Shown piece by piece: positions 52,576-60,268 of a stretch of DNA of 64,000 bases. Source of the DNA: Streptomyces olivaceus (GTDB lineage Bacteria; Actinomycetota; Actinomycetes; Streptomycetales; Streptomycetaceae); NCBI RefSeq assembly GCF_000721235.1, contig NZ_JOFH01000012.1, forward strand, positions 120,520 to 184,519. Reading direction: 5' to 3'. The stretch's first letter is position 1. Every line of letters starts with the position of its first letter. The notes beneath the pieces were generated by a model that was not told the DNA's origin, did no database searches, and worked only from the letters and a program-made list of their open reading frames with translations. Position numbers and translations under genes: made by a program.

Positions 52576-55572
52576 ATGAGCGTGCGGGCAGGTCCTGCAG
52601 TGGCTCGGGCGGCGACAGACCTCCTTGACATCGAACGGACGACCCACCGACGGTTGGTCCTCACAACGCTGACCGCACGGTTCGGACGGGGGTGCACTCG
52701 GTTGCCGACGCCGACCCATGACCAGAGCACGGCGCTCGTCGGACGGAACGACGAACTCCGCGACATCGGCGCCGCGTTCGGCCGGGCCGGTACCGAAGGA
52801 TGGCTTCTGATCGTGCACGGCGACCCCGGCGTGGGCAAGACCACCCTCGTCCGGGCCGCCCTGCGGGAAGCCGCACCCGCGGACCGGGGAGCATTGGTGA
52901 TCATGCTTCACCTGGCGGCCCACGGCTCGTTGGGCCTGAGCGCCCTGGTGGACCAGGTGTGCGACACGTTGGTGGAGAAGACCGACAACAACACCCTGGC
53001 GCTGGTCACCGCCGTCCGACGGAGGCAGGCGCACGCGGCCCGGGGACGCGAGCACTGGCTGCCGCTGATGCTGGAGACGCAGCGGGCGGTCCGTGAGGCC
53101 GCCGACCCGCGACCGGTGATCGTGATCCTGGACAACGCGCACCTGGCCGCCGAACGGGACCTGGGCGCGCTGGGAGCGCTCCTGTACGGGTTCCGGTCCG
53201 ACGGAGCGTGCGTCGTGGTGTCCGGATGGATGCCGGACGCACGGCCCGGCGCCGCCATCGCCCTGGCCGCGGCGGCCGACCAGGTGGTGGCGCTGGAACC
53301 GCTGTCGCCGGACGAGACCGCCGAGCTGGCCGACCGCAGGCTGGGCTGGCCCGCGGCGCCGGAACTGGTGGCCGTGCTCTGGCGTGACCTGGGGCGGCTC
53401 GCGGGCAACCCGCGCGCCGCGCTGCTCGCCCTGGACGCGCTGCGGGAGCGCGACCGGCTGGCTCAGGTGGACGGGCGCATGTGCCTGGCGGACCCGGACG
53501 ACGTCGTACCGCTTCCCGGCTTCCACGCCGAACTGCAGCGGGTCTGGCGGTCGGTACCGGAGCGGCGCCCGACCGGGGCCGACGACACGTTCCCCGGCGA
53601 CGTGCTGGCGCTGCTCACCAGGATGACGGGCCGGGCCGAGACGACCGTGGACGACTTCCTGGATCTCGCCGCCGACCTCGGCAGCACTCCGGAACACCTG
53701 GGGAACGTACTCGACACACTGGTCGTGCTCCACCTGATCGCGGTCGACGACCGGGGCCGTCTCGTCTGTCCCGTTCCCGCCCTCGGAACGGAGGTGGTGA
53801 CGCTGTGCGGGGAGGGAGACGTCGCACGACTGCACGCCGCAGTCGTGCTCAACGCGCGTCGGCGCGCCCGGGGGACCGCCGGAGGGCTCCCGCCGAGACT
53901 GGCCGACCACGCCCTGGCGGCCGGCCCGCACCTGGACGGGAGCCTGTCGCTCGAACTGCTGCTGACCGGGGCCCGCTGCCACGGACCGGACGACACCGAC
54001 CGGGCGATGCGCTCCTGTCTCGCGCTGCTGCAGCGGCTGCCGGCGGACGACACACGGCTCACGGGCATCCTGCGGACCGCGATCTCGCTGATGCTCCACC
54101 ACGGTGACGCCGACGGCCTGCTGGACATGGGTGACCAACTGCTGCCCCGGCTGGCCGGCGTCGCGTCCGGTGCCCGGGAGGCACTGACCGATCTGGCCCC
54201 CGCCTGGGCCATGGCCGCCCTGCACAACCAGTGGCTGGGGACGTGCGCCCTGGACCACGACGCTCCGTCGGTCCGCGCGGCGAGGCGCGTGCCGTCGGCC
54301 GCCGCGTTGCTGTCACTGGCCGCGCGGGTGCGGGCCGAGCCCGGCGCCGCGGACGCCGTCGCCGCCGCGCAGCCCGTCTCCGCGGCGACGGCGTCGCGCC
54401 ACGGGGCCGGCGCGGACGTGCCCCTGTTCACCGGGCGGCTCCCGTCGGAGGCCGAGACGCGCGTGCTGCTGGCCGCGCTGGGAACGCGCGCCGAGTCCGA
54501 GCGCGGGGCTCCCGGCGGGCCCCACGGCCGGCCGGACCAGCTGTCGGTCGACCGCGACTCGTTGCGCGAGGCGCTCGCCCTCGGCGACTGGGCCACGTCG
54601 TGGGAGACCGTCCTCGGCGACCGGGGCGTGCGGTTCCTCGGCAGTCCGCTGCACAGTTACCAGGCCATGGTCCGGGAGTACACGACGGGTTCCTGGGACG
54701 AGGCGCTGCGGCTCGCCCGCTCCATCGTCACCGGCCCCGGGGCGACCGCCCACGGCGCGCTGTACGTCTGCAGCCGGAGCATCGCCGCCGACATCTGCCG
54801 CTGGCAGGGCGACCCGGTGCGGGCCGCCGCCTGGCTGGAGAACGTGTCCGGCAGTACGGACCACGGGCCCCTGCCGCACTGGTCGTTGCTCGGTCTCCGT
54901 GCGGGCGCCGACGCGTCCGGGGCACGGCGGCAGGGGTGGCGGGACTACCGGGCGCTCAAGGCCAGGGGGCACGTCGCCGGGATGGAGAGGCTGCTCCTGC
55001 GGGTCGTGGAGTACGCGGTGCGGGCCGACGCGGTCCAGGACGCCCGGACCGCGCTGGGGGCCATGGAGGACCTCGACGCCCGCGTCGGCTCGCGGCACAC
55101 GCGGGCGACGACGCTGCTGGCACGCGCGTACGTCCATGGGGACGTGGACAGCGCGGTGGAGTCCTACGGTCCACTGGCCCGGTACGGGGGAACGGAGCTG
55201 GCCTTCCTGGCCAGTGCCTGGCTCCTGGACGCGACGGGTGACGAGAACTGGCTGCTGGCGGCGGTGAGATGGAGCGAGGGCATGTCGTCGAAGCTCGCGC
55301 GCAGGCGCCTGACCCTGCTCGCGCAGCAGAAGGGGCTGTCCTTCCCCCGCCGGCGCGGGGACCGGTCCGTCCTCAGCGGGCTGGAACTGACGGTGATCGA
55401 GAAGGTGGTGGCCGGCTGGACCAACCGGCAGATCTCGGTCGCCCTCGCCCGCAGTGAGAAGAGCGTCGAGGCCTACCTGGCGCGGATCTTCGAGAGCACG
55501 GGGTGCCGGACCCGGATGGAACTCGCCAAGCGATGGCTGGACGGAGACCTGCAGTCGTACGTGCCGGCCTGA
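52576..55572 (+). CDS. LAL-family LuxR regulator 2
   Basis: Up to 998 residues. The Walker A GDPGVGKTT and Walker B VIVILDNAHLA are intact, followed by a long helical region and a C-terminal LuxR HTH (last ~65 residues: VIEKVVAGWTNRQISVALAR, then SEKSVEAYLARIF). The start is doubtful: ATG 52576 leaves only 24 bp to the divergent LAL 1 and has a weak site, while TTG 52702 has GGACGGGGG 9 nt ahead and would leave a 150-bp promoter region containing TTGACA (52625-52630). Likely activator of the polyketide genes downstream. Confidence 0.87.
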   Translation: MSVRAGPAVARAATDLLDIERTTHRRLVLTTLTARFGRGCTRLPTPTHDQSTALVGRNDELRDIGAAFGRAGTEGWLLIVHGDPGVGKTTLVRAALREAAPADRGALVIMLHLAAHGSLGLSALVDQVCDTLVEKTDNNTLALVTAVRRRQAHAARGREHWLPLMLETQRAVREAADPRPVIVILDNAHLAAERDLGALGALLYGFRSDGACVVVSGWMPDARPGAAIALAAAADQVVALEPLSPDETAELADRRLGWPAAPELVAVLWRDLGRLAGNPRAALLALDALRERDRLAQVDGRMCLADPDDVVPLPGFHAELQRVWRSVPERRPTGADDTFPGDVLALLTRMTGRAETTVDDFLDLAADLGSTPEHLGNVLDTLVVLHLIAVDDRGRLVCPVPALGTEVVTLCGEGDVARLHAAVVLNARRRARGTAGGLPPRLADHALAAGPHLDGSLSLELLLTGARCHGPDDTDRAMRSCLALLQRLPADDTRLTGILRTAISLMLHHGDADGLLDMGDQLLPRLAGVASGAREALTDLAPAWAMAALHNQWLGTCALDHDAPSVRAARRVPSAAALLSLAARVRAEPGAADAVAAAQPVSAATASRHGAGADVPLFTGRLPSEAETRVLLAALGTRAESERGAPGGPHGRPDQLSVDRDSLREALALGDWATSWETVLGDRGVRFLGSPLHSYQAMVREYTTGSWDEALRLARSIVTGPGATAHGALYVCSRSIAADICRWQGDPVRAAAWLENVSGSTDHGPLPHWSLLGLRAGADASGARRQGWRDYRALKARGHVAGMERLLLRVVEYAVRADAVQDARTALGAMEDLDARVGSRHTRATTLLARAYVHGDVDSAVESYGPLARYGGTELAFLASAWLLDATGDENWLLAAVRWSEGMSSKLARRRLTLLAQQKGLSFPRRRGDRSVLSGLELTVIEKVVAGWTNRQISVALARSEKSVEAYLARIFESTGCRTRMELAKRWLDGDLQSYVPA

Positions 55573-55629
55573 GTACGGGCGCCGCGGGCCCCACCGGGCG
55601 CAGCCCGGTCCGGGCAAGCGTGTGTGTAT

Positions 55630-55644
55630 GAACAGGCACGGGTG
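55630..55644 (+). repeat. 15-bp motif shared with the PKS upstream region, copy 1
   Basis: GAACAGGCACGGGTG in the 234-bp gap upstream of the CCR gene. The same 15 bases occur at 60117-60131, ahead of the PKS gene. It is a candidate operator for one of the cluster's LuxR-type regulators. Confidence 0.6.
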
Positions 55645-55806
55645 CGCATGAGCGGTTGCCGCCCTCGACGGAGCGGTGTTTCGCTGACGTGCGTCCGGAT
55701 TCGCACCCTGTCCTCTTGCACGCGATGCGGATGTCCTCGGAGAGCCCACCAACCATCCGGGGCGGACCGGAAAGCCCGAGCGACCAGGCAGGAACGAGGG
55801 GTGGCT

Positions 55807-57159
55807 GTGAGCGCTTTGACCGAGGCAGTGTGCCAGGGGGCCGCGCCGGATGAGATCGAGAGACTGTCGCTTCCCGAGGAGTACACGGCCGCCTACGTGC
55901 GCCGGGAGGACGAGGACATCTTCTCCCAGGTGACCGACAAGGACGTCCGCAAGTCCCTGCACGTCGGGCCGGTCCCCATGCCGGATCTGGCACCGGACGA
56001 GGTCGTCGTGGCCGTCATGGCCAGCTCGATCAACTACAACACGGTGTGGTCGGCCATGTTCGAGCCCGTCTCCACGTTCCGGTTCCTGCGGAACTTCGCG
56101 CGGCAGGGCAACTGGGCCACGCGTCACGACCTCCCCTACCAGGTGGTCGGCTCGGACGCCTCGGGTGTGGTGGTGCGCGTCGGCAACGGCGTGCGGCACT
56201 GGCGGGTGGGCGATCACGTGGTGGTGAGCCCGGCCTACGTCGACGAGCAGGAAGCGGCCACCCACGCCGACGGCATGATGGGCGAGGAGCAGCGCGCCTG
56301 GGGGTTCGAGACCAACTTCGGCGGGCTCGCCGAGTACGCCGTCGTCCGTTCGACCCAGCTCGTCCCCAAGCCGGCGCACCTCACGTGGGAGGAGGCCGCG
56401 AGCAACCCGCTGTGCGCGGGGACCGCCTACCGGATGCTGGTCGGTGAGCGCGGCGCCCGGATGAAGCAGGGCGACGTCGTCCTCGTGTGGGGCGCGGCCG
56501 GCGGACTGGGCGGCTACGCCGTGCAGTTCGTACGCAACGGCGGCGGGATCCCCGTGGGAATCGTCGGTTCCGACCGCAAGGCCGAGGCGCTGCGCGCGCT
56601 GGGGTGCGAAGTGGTCATCAACCGGGCGGACTTCGGCCTCGGCGACGACGCGGCGGGTGACCCGGAGCAGTCCCTCGACAGCGGACGCAGGCTCGGCAGG
56701 CTCATCCGCGAGCAGGTGGGCCGGGACCCCGACATCGTCTTCGAGCACACCGGCCGGGCCACCTTCGGCATCTCGGTGTTCGTGGTCCGCCGCGGTGGAA
56801 CCGTCGTGACGTGCGGATCGAGCACCGGATACCAGCACACCTTCGACAACCGCTACCTGTGGATGCGCCTCAAACGGGTGATCGGCAGTCATGTGGCCAA
56901 CCTCCAGGAGCAGTGGGAAGCCGCCCGGCTCGTCGACCGGGGCAGCGTCGTGCCGACGCTGTCGGCCGTGTACCCGCTGTCCGAGGTCGCCGAGGCGGCC
57001 AGGGTCGTGCAGACCAACCGGCACATCGGGAAGATCGGGGTGCTGTGCATGGCGCGGGAGCGCGGTCTCGGGGTCACGGCTCCCGAGACGCGGTCGCGGC
57101 TGGGGGAGGAACGCCTCAATCCCCTGCGCGCCTTCCACCCGGGCACGGACGAGGAGTAG
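55807..57159 (+). CDS. ccr: Crotonyl-CoA carboxylase/reductase
   Basis: 450 residues. Reductively carboxylates crotonyl-CoA with NADPH and CO2 to ethylmalonyl-CoA, an extender unit for polyketides. Medium-chain dehydrogenase fold: the substrate-side segment MASSINYNTVWSAMFEPVS, the CO2-site region WGFETNFGGLAEYAV (Phe and Glu used by CCRs), the NADPH motif VWGAAGGLGGYAVQF and a downstream FEHTGRATFG that may carry the conserved His. The start is chosen at GTG 55807, with GAGG 7 nt before; GTG 55801 is too close to it. It is first of three genes with the KAS III and dehydrogenase. Confidence 0.93.
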   Translation: MSALTEAVCQGAAPDEIERLSLPEEYTAAYVRREDEDIFSQVTDKDVRKSLHVGPVPMPDLAPDEVVVAVMASSINYNTVWSAMFEPVSTFRFLRNFARQGNWATRHDLPYQVVGSDASGVVVRVGNGVRHWRVGDHVVVSPAYVDEQEAATHADGMMGEEQRAWGFETNFGGLAEYAVVRSTQLVPKPAHLTWEEAASNPLCAGTAYRMLVGERGARMKQGDVVLVWGAAGGLGGYAVQFVRNGGGIPVGIVGSDRKAEALRALGCEVVINRADFGLGDDAAGDPEQSLDSGRRLGRLIREQVGRDPDIVFEHTGRATFGISVFVVRRGGTVVTCGSSTGYQHTFDNRYLWMRLKRVIGSHVANLQEQWEAARLVDRGSVVPTLSAVYPLSEVAEAARVVQTNRHIGKIGVLCMARERGLGVTAPETRSRLGEERLNPLRAFHPGTDEE

Positions 57160-57163
57160 CGGG

Positions 57164-58153
57164 ATGGCTGACATCGGCGTTCTCGGAACCGGGTCCTACG
57201 TGCCCGAGCGGGTAGTGACCAACGACGACATCGCCGCCCTGGTACCGGACGCCACGGTCGAGTGGATCGTCCGCAGGACGGGCATCTCGACACGCCGCTG
57301 GGCGGCCCCGGAGCAGGCCACCTCCGACCTCGCGGCCCGGGCGGCGACGCGGGCGCTGGCCTCGGCCGGCCTCGGTCCCGGGGACGTCGACTACCTCATC
57401 GTGAGCACGTCCACCGGTGACCATCCCCAGCCCCCGACGTCCTGCCTGGTGCAGACCCTGATCGCGGCCCCGGGCGCGGCCTGCTTCGACATCAACGTGG
57501 TGTGCGCCGGATTCGTGTACGGGGTGGAGCTGGCCCGTTCCCTGGTGACCGCGAACCCGGGCACCCGCGCGCTCGTCATCGGCGCGGACGTCTACTCGCG
57601 CATCCTGGACTTCACGGACCGGCGTACGTCCGTGCTCCTGGGGGACGGTGCCGGCGCGGTGGTGGTGGGCGAGGTCACGGGCTCGCAGGGGATCGTGGCG
57701 ACCGGCCTCAGCAGCTACGGAGACGCCTGCGACCTGATCAAGGTCGTGGCCGGCGGCAGCCGGGTGCCGGCCACGGCCCGGACGGTCGCCGACGGCGAGC
57801 ACTTCTTCACCATGCAGGGCCGGGGCGTACGGGACTTCGTGATGGAAGGGGTCCCGACCCTGTTGCAGGAGCTGGTCACCGGCGCCGGGCTCACCCTTTC
57901 CGACGTGGACTGCTTCGTGCCGCATCAGGCCAACGGCGTGCTGCTGCGTGAACTGGTCACCAAGTGTTCTCTCCAGGACGCGCACACCGCCCTCGTCGTC
58001 GACCGGTTCGGCAACCTCGGCAGCGCATCGGTGCCCGTGGCGCTCGACGACGCGGCGCGCAGCGGGCGGCTCTCCCGCGACGACCTGGTGCTGCTGTCCG
58101 CCTTCGGCGGCGGCATGTCCGTCGGCAACTGCCTGCTCAGGTGGTCCCGGTGA
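57164..58153 (+). CDS. NphT7-like acetoacetyl-CoA synthase (KAS III family)
   Basis: 329 residues. Catalytic Cys114 in DINVVCAG, His in FVPHQANGVLL and Asn in RFGNLGSAS. Stretches such as RRWAAPEQATSDLA, GADVYSRILDFTDRR and FGGGM closely resemble NphT7, which joins acetyl-CoA and malonyl-CoA to acetoacetyl-CoA. This would start the C4 branch whose product the CCR carboxylates. GAGGAG lies 7 nt before ATG 57164. The stop overlaps the next GTG (GTGA). A starter-unit KAS III role is less likely but not excluded. Confidence 0.88.
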   Translation: MADIGVLGTGSYVPERVVTNDDIAALVPDATVEWIVRRTGISTRRWAAPEQATSDLAARAATRALASAGLGPGDVDYLIVSTSTGDHPQPPTSCLVQTLIAAPGAACFDINVVCAGFVYGVELARSLVTANPGTRALVIGADVYSRILDFTDRRTSVLLGDGAGAVVVGEVTGSQGIVATGLSSYGDACDLIKVVAGGSRVPATARTVADGEHFFTMQGRGVRDFVMEGVPTLLQELVTGAGLTLSDVDCFVPHQANGVLLRELVTKCSLQDAHTALVVDRFGNLGSASVPVALDDAARSGRLSRDDLVLLSAFGGGMSVGNCLLRWSR

Positions 58154-59010
58154 GGCCCGTGGAGCAGGTCGGCGTCGTCGGCTGCGGCGTCGTCGGAGCC
58201 GGGTTCGCCGAGATATGCGCCCGCGCGGATCTCGACGTACTGGTGCACACGACCGGCCCGGAATCCGCCGAGCGGGGCCGCCTGCGCGTACGGCACTCGC
58301 TGGACCGGCTGGTCCGCAAGGAGATGCTGAGCGAACGGGAGCGGGACGCCGTGACCGCGCGCATCACGTTCTCCACCGACGCCAAACGGCTGCGGGACCG
58401 GGACTTCGTCCTGGAGGCCGTCGTGGAGCGCCTCGCCGTCAAGCAGGAGGTGTTCCGCGTCCTCGACGAGGTCGTGGCGGACGCCGACGCGGTGCTGGCG
58501 TCCACCACCTCGTCCTTCCCGGTCATGAAGCTCGCCGCGGTGACCAGCAGTCCCGAACGAGTCCTGGGCGCCCACCTGTTCAACCCGGTGCCGGTGATGG
58601 AACTCGTCGAACTGACCGGCTCCCTGCGCACCGGCGCACGGGCGCTGGACCGCGCTCGCTCGTTCCTCTCGGGCACCCTGGGCAAGCAGGTGATCACCTC
58701 CAAGGACCGGCCCGGGTTCCTCGTGAACGCGCTGCTCATCCCCTACCTGCTGTCGGCGGTGCGGATGGTGGAGAGCGAGGTGGCGTCCGCGGAGGCGGTC
58801 GACCGGTCCATGAAACTCGGCTGCGCCCACCCCATGGGCCCGCTGGAGCTGACCGACCTCATCGGCCTGGACGTTGTCATGGCCGTCAGCAAGGAGCTGT
58901 ACGAGGAGTCCAAGGAACCACTGCACGCTCCGCCCGGTCTGCTGCTGCGGATGGTCGAGGCCGGACTCCTGGGCCGGAAGACCGGTCAGGGTTTCCACCG
59001 CTACGCGTAG
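58150..59010 (+). CDS. hbd: 3-Hydroxybutyryl-CoA dehydrogenase
   Basis: 286 residues. N-terminal Rossmann motif VGVVGCGVVGAGFAE (about 6-20), the catalytic His in GAHLFNPVPVMELVE and the C-terminal dimer part (FLVNALLIPYLLSAV, then GPLELTDLIGLDVV). It reduces acetoacetyl-CoA to 3-hydroxybutyryl-CoA. With the KAS III and CCR it covers the ethylmalonyl-CoA route except for the crotonase step. GTG 58150 overlaps the previous stop; GTG 58159 is an alternative. Confidence 0.92.
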   Translation: MRPVEQVGVVGCGVVGAGFAEICARADLDVLVHTTGPESAERGRLRVRHSLDRLVRKEMLSERERDAVTARITFSTDAKRLRDRDFVLEAVVERLAVKQEVFRVLDEVVADADAVLASTTSSFPVMKLAAVTSSPERVLGAHLFNPVPVMELVELTGSLRTGARALDRARSFLSGTLGKQVITSKDRPGFLVNALLIPYLLSAVRMVESEVASAEAVDRSMKLGCAHPMGPLELTDLIGLDVVMAVSKELYEESKEPLHAPPGLLLRMVEAGLLGRKTGQGFHRYA

Positions 59011-59414
59011 GCCGCCGCGCCGCGGACGTCCCGTCGCCCGACCGGGCCTCGGGACGTTCGCGCGGTCGGCCGGGGCCGCGTCCCGGTACGGGCTCTGCGG
59101 GAACTGAAACGGACCTGTTAATTCCGTTGGTCGGACATTTTTCGGTGTTCTGGTATTGCCCGGCAGGAGGTTCTCTTCCGCTTGTGGCGCGGTCGTGTTT
59201 CTCCGGGCGCGGCCGTCTCGCGGGGGTGCGTGACTTTTCCCTATAACTAGCCCGTCGGGGGCGCGAAGAGCCCCCCTGTCGTGTGGTCCATGTCATCATC
59301 AACTGTATCGAGAGCGCATCCATGCTCTCGCATGCGCCGATGTGGCGGGGGCCGGCGACGTGCTGCTCCCCCATGTCGTACGGACGCGGAATACTCGGCT
59401 GGGGGGAGAGGCTT
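59011..59414. promoter_or_regulatory. 404-bp AT-richer gap before the small LuxR gene
   Basis: No gene is evident. There is a candidate -10 TATAAC (59242-59247) and a hairpin GGGGGC-GCGAAGA-GCCCCC (59257-59275) directly after it, which could be the leader of the downstream regulator or a terminator for transcripts from hbd. GC is lower than in surrounding genes. Confidence 0.45.
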
Positions 59415-60035
59415 GTGCGTTCCATACGGGTGGCGATCCATGCGGAAGATCCGCTTGTGTCGATCGGGCTCAAAAGCTCGATAAGGGAATCTTCGCACAT
59501 GGTGGTTGTCGGCACCGAGGACGGTGCTCCGGCAGACGTGGTCGTGGTCCTGCTGGATACGGTGGATGTCGGCACGATGGACCTTCTCCGTACCTTCGAA
59601 AAGCCGGGGAACGGTTTCCTCCTCGTCGTGGGAAACGGCTGGAAGGCCGACTACTCGGAGATCGCTGAGCTGGGAGTTCGCGCGGTGCTGTGGCGCTCCG
59701 ACTTCTCCCGGGCGCGACTGGTCAGCGCCGTCTTCCTGGTCAACAGCGGTGATGCGTGCCTTCCCGCTTCCCTGCAGGGCGGGCTGCTCGATCATGTGAA
59801 GCACGTGCGCAACGATATTCTCGCACCCCGGGGGCTGACCTCGTCCGGCCTGTCGGCCCGTGAAGTCGATGTGCTCCGGCTCGCGGCCGACGGATACGCA
59901 ATCACCGAGATCTCCCAGAAGCTGGCGTATTCGGAGCGCACCATCAAGAACGTCTTCTACGGGCTCATGAAGCAGTTCAACCTGAAAAACCGGACGCATG
60001 TGGTTTCCTATGCGATTCGAGCGGGTGTGATCTGA
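59415..60035 (+). CDS. Small LuxR-type regulator with degenerate receiver
   Basis: 206 residues. The N-terminal half (about 1-120) resembles a response-regulator receiver (RSIRVAIHAEDPLVSIGLKSSI), but the usual acidic cluster and phosphoacceptor are not obvious (VVVVLLDTVDVGTMDL). The C-terminal LuxR HTH (about 140-200) has LSAREVDVLRLAADGYAI and SERTIKNVFYGLM. It may act without phosphorylation as a cluster regulator. GTG 59415 follows GGGGGGAGAG; a longer frame from 59283 is less likely. Codons are noticeably less GC-rich than the neighbours'. Confidence 0.85.
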   Translation: MRSIRVAIHAEDPLVSIGLKSSIRESSHMVVVGTEDGAPADVVVVLLDTVDVGTMDLLRTFEKPGNGFLLVVGNGWKADYSEIAELGVRAVLWRSDFSRARLVSAVFLVNSGDACLPASLQGGLLDHVKHVRNDILAPRGLTSSGLSAREVDVLRLAADGYAITEISQKLAYSERTIKNVFYGLMKQFNLKNRTHVVSYAIRAGVI

Positions 60036-60116
60036 TCCCCGCCCGTCGCGCAGTTGCCCGTCACTTCGCAGTGCATGAGCTGGAAATTCGAGGTGCACGG
60101 GCAACGATCGGTGGAC

Positions 60117-60131
60117 GAACAGGCACGGGTG
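60117..60131 (+). repeat. 15-bp motif shared with the CCR upstream region, copy 2
   Basis: Same GAACAGGCACGGGTG as at 55630-55644, located 137 bp before the PKS start; a second GCACGGG occurs just upstream (60096-60102). Candidate regulator binding site. Confidence 0.6.
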
Positions 60132-60268
60132 AACCGCCGGGCTTGTGCCGCCGTAGCCGGTGATGATTCGCTTGCGAAATAGCGCGCCGGTTACGTGGCC
60201 TGCTGCACGGCCATTTCGCGGACGACCTTTCAGGGAACACCAGCCGAACTGAGTCGACTGGAGACACG

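Noticed and set aside
59283..59414. 44-residue N-terminal extension of the small LuxR protein
   Set aside because: GTG 59415 has a strong GGGGGGAGAG site, and the extension has no receiver-like sequence.
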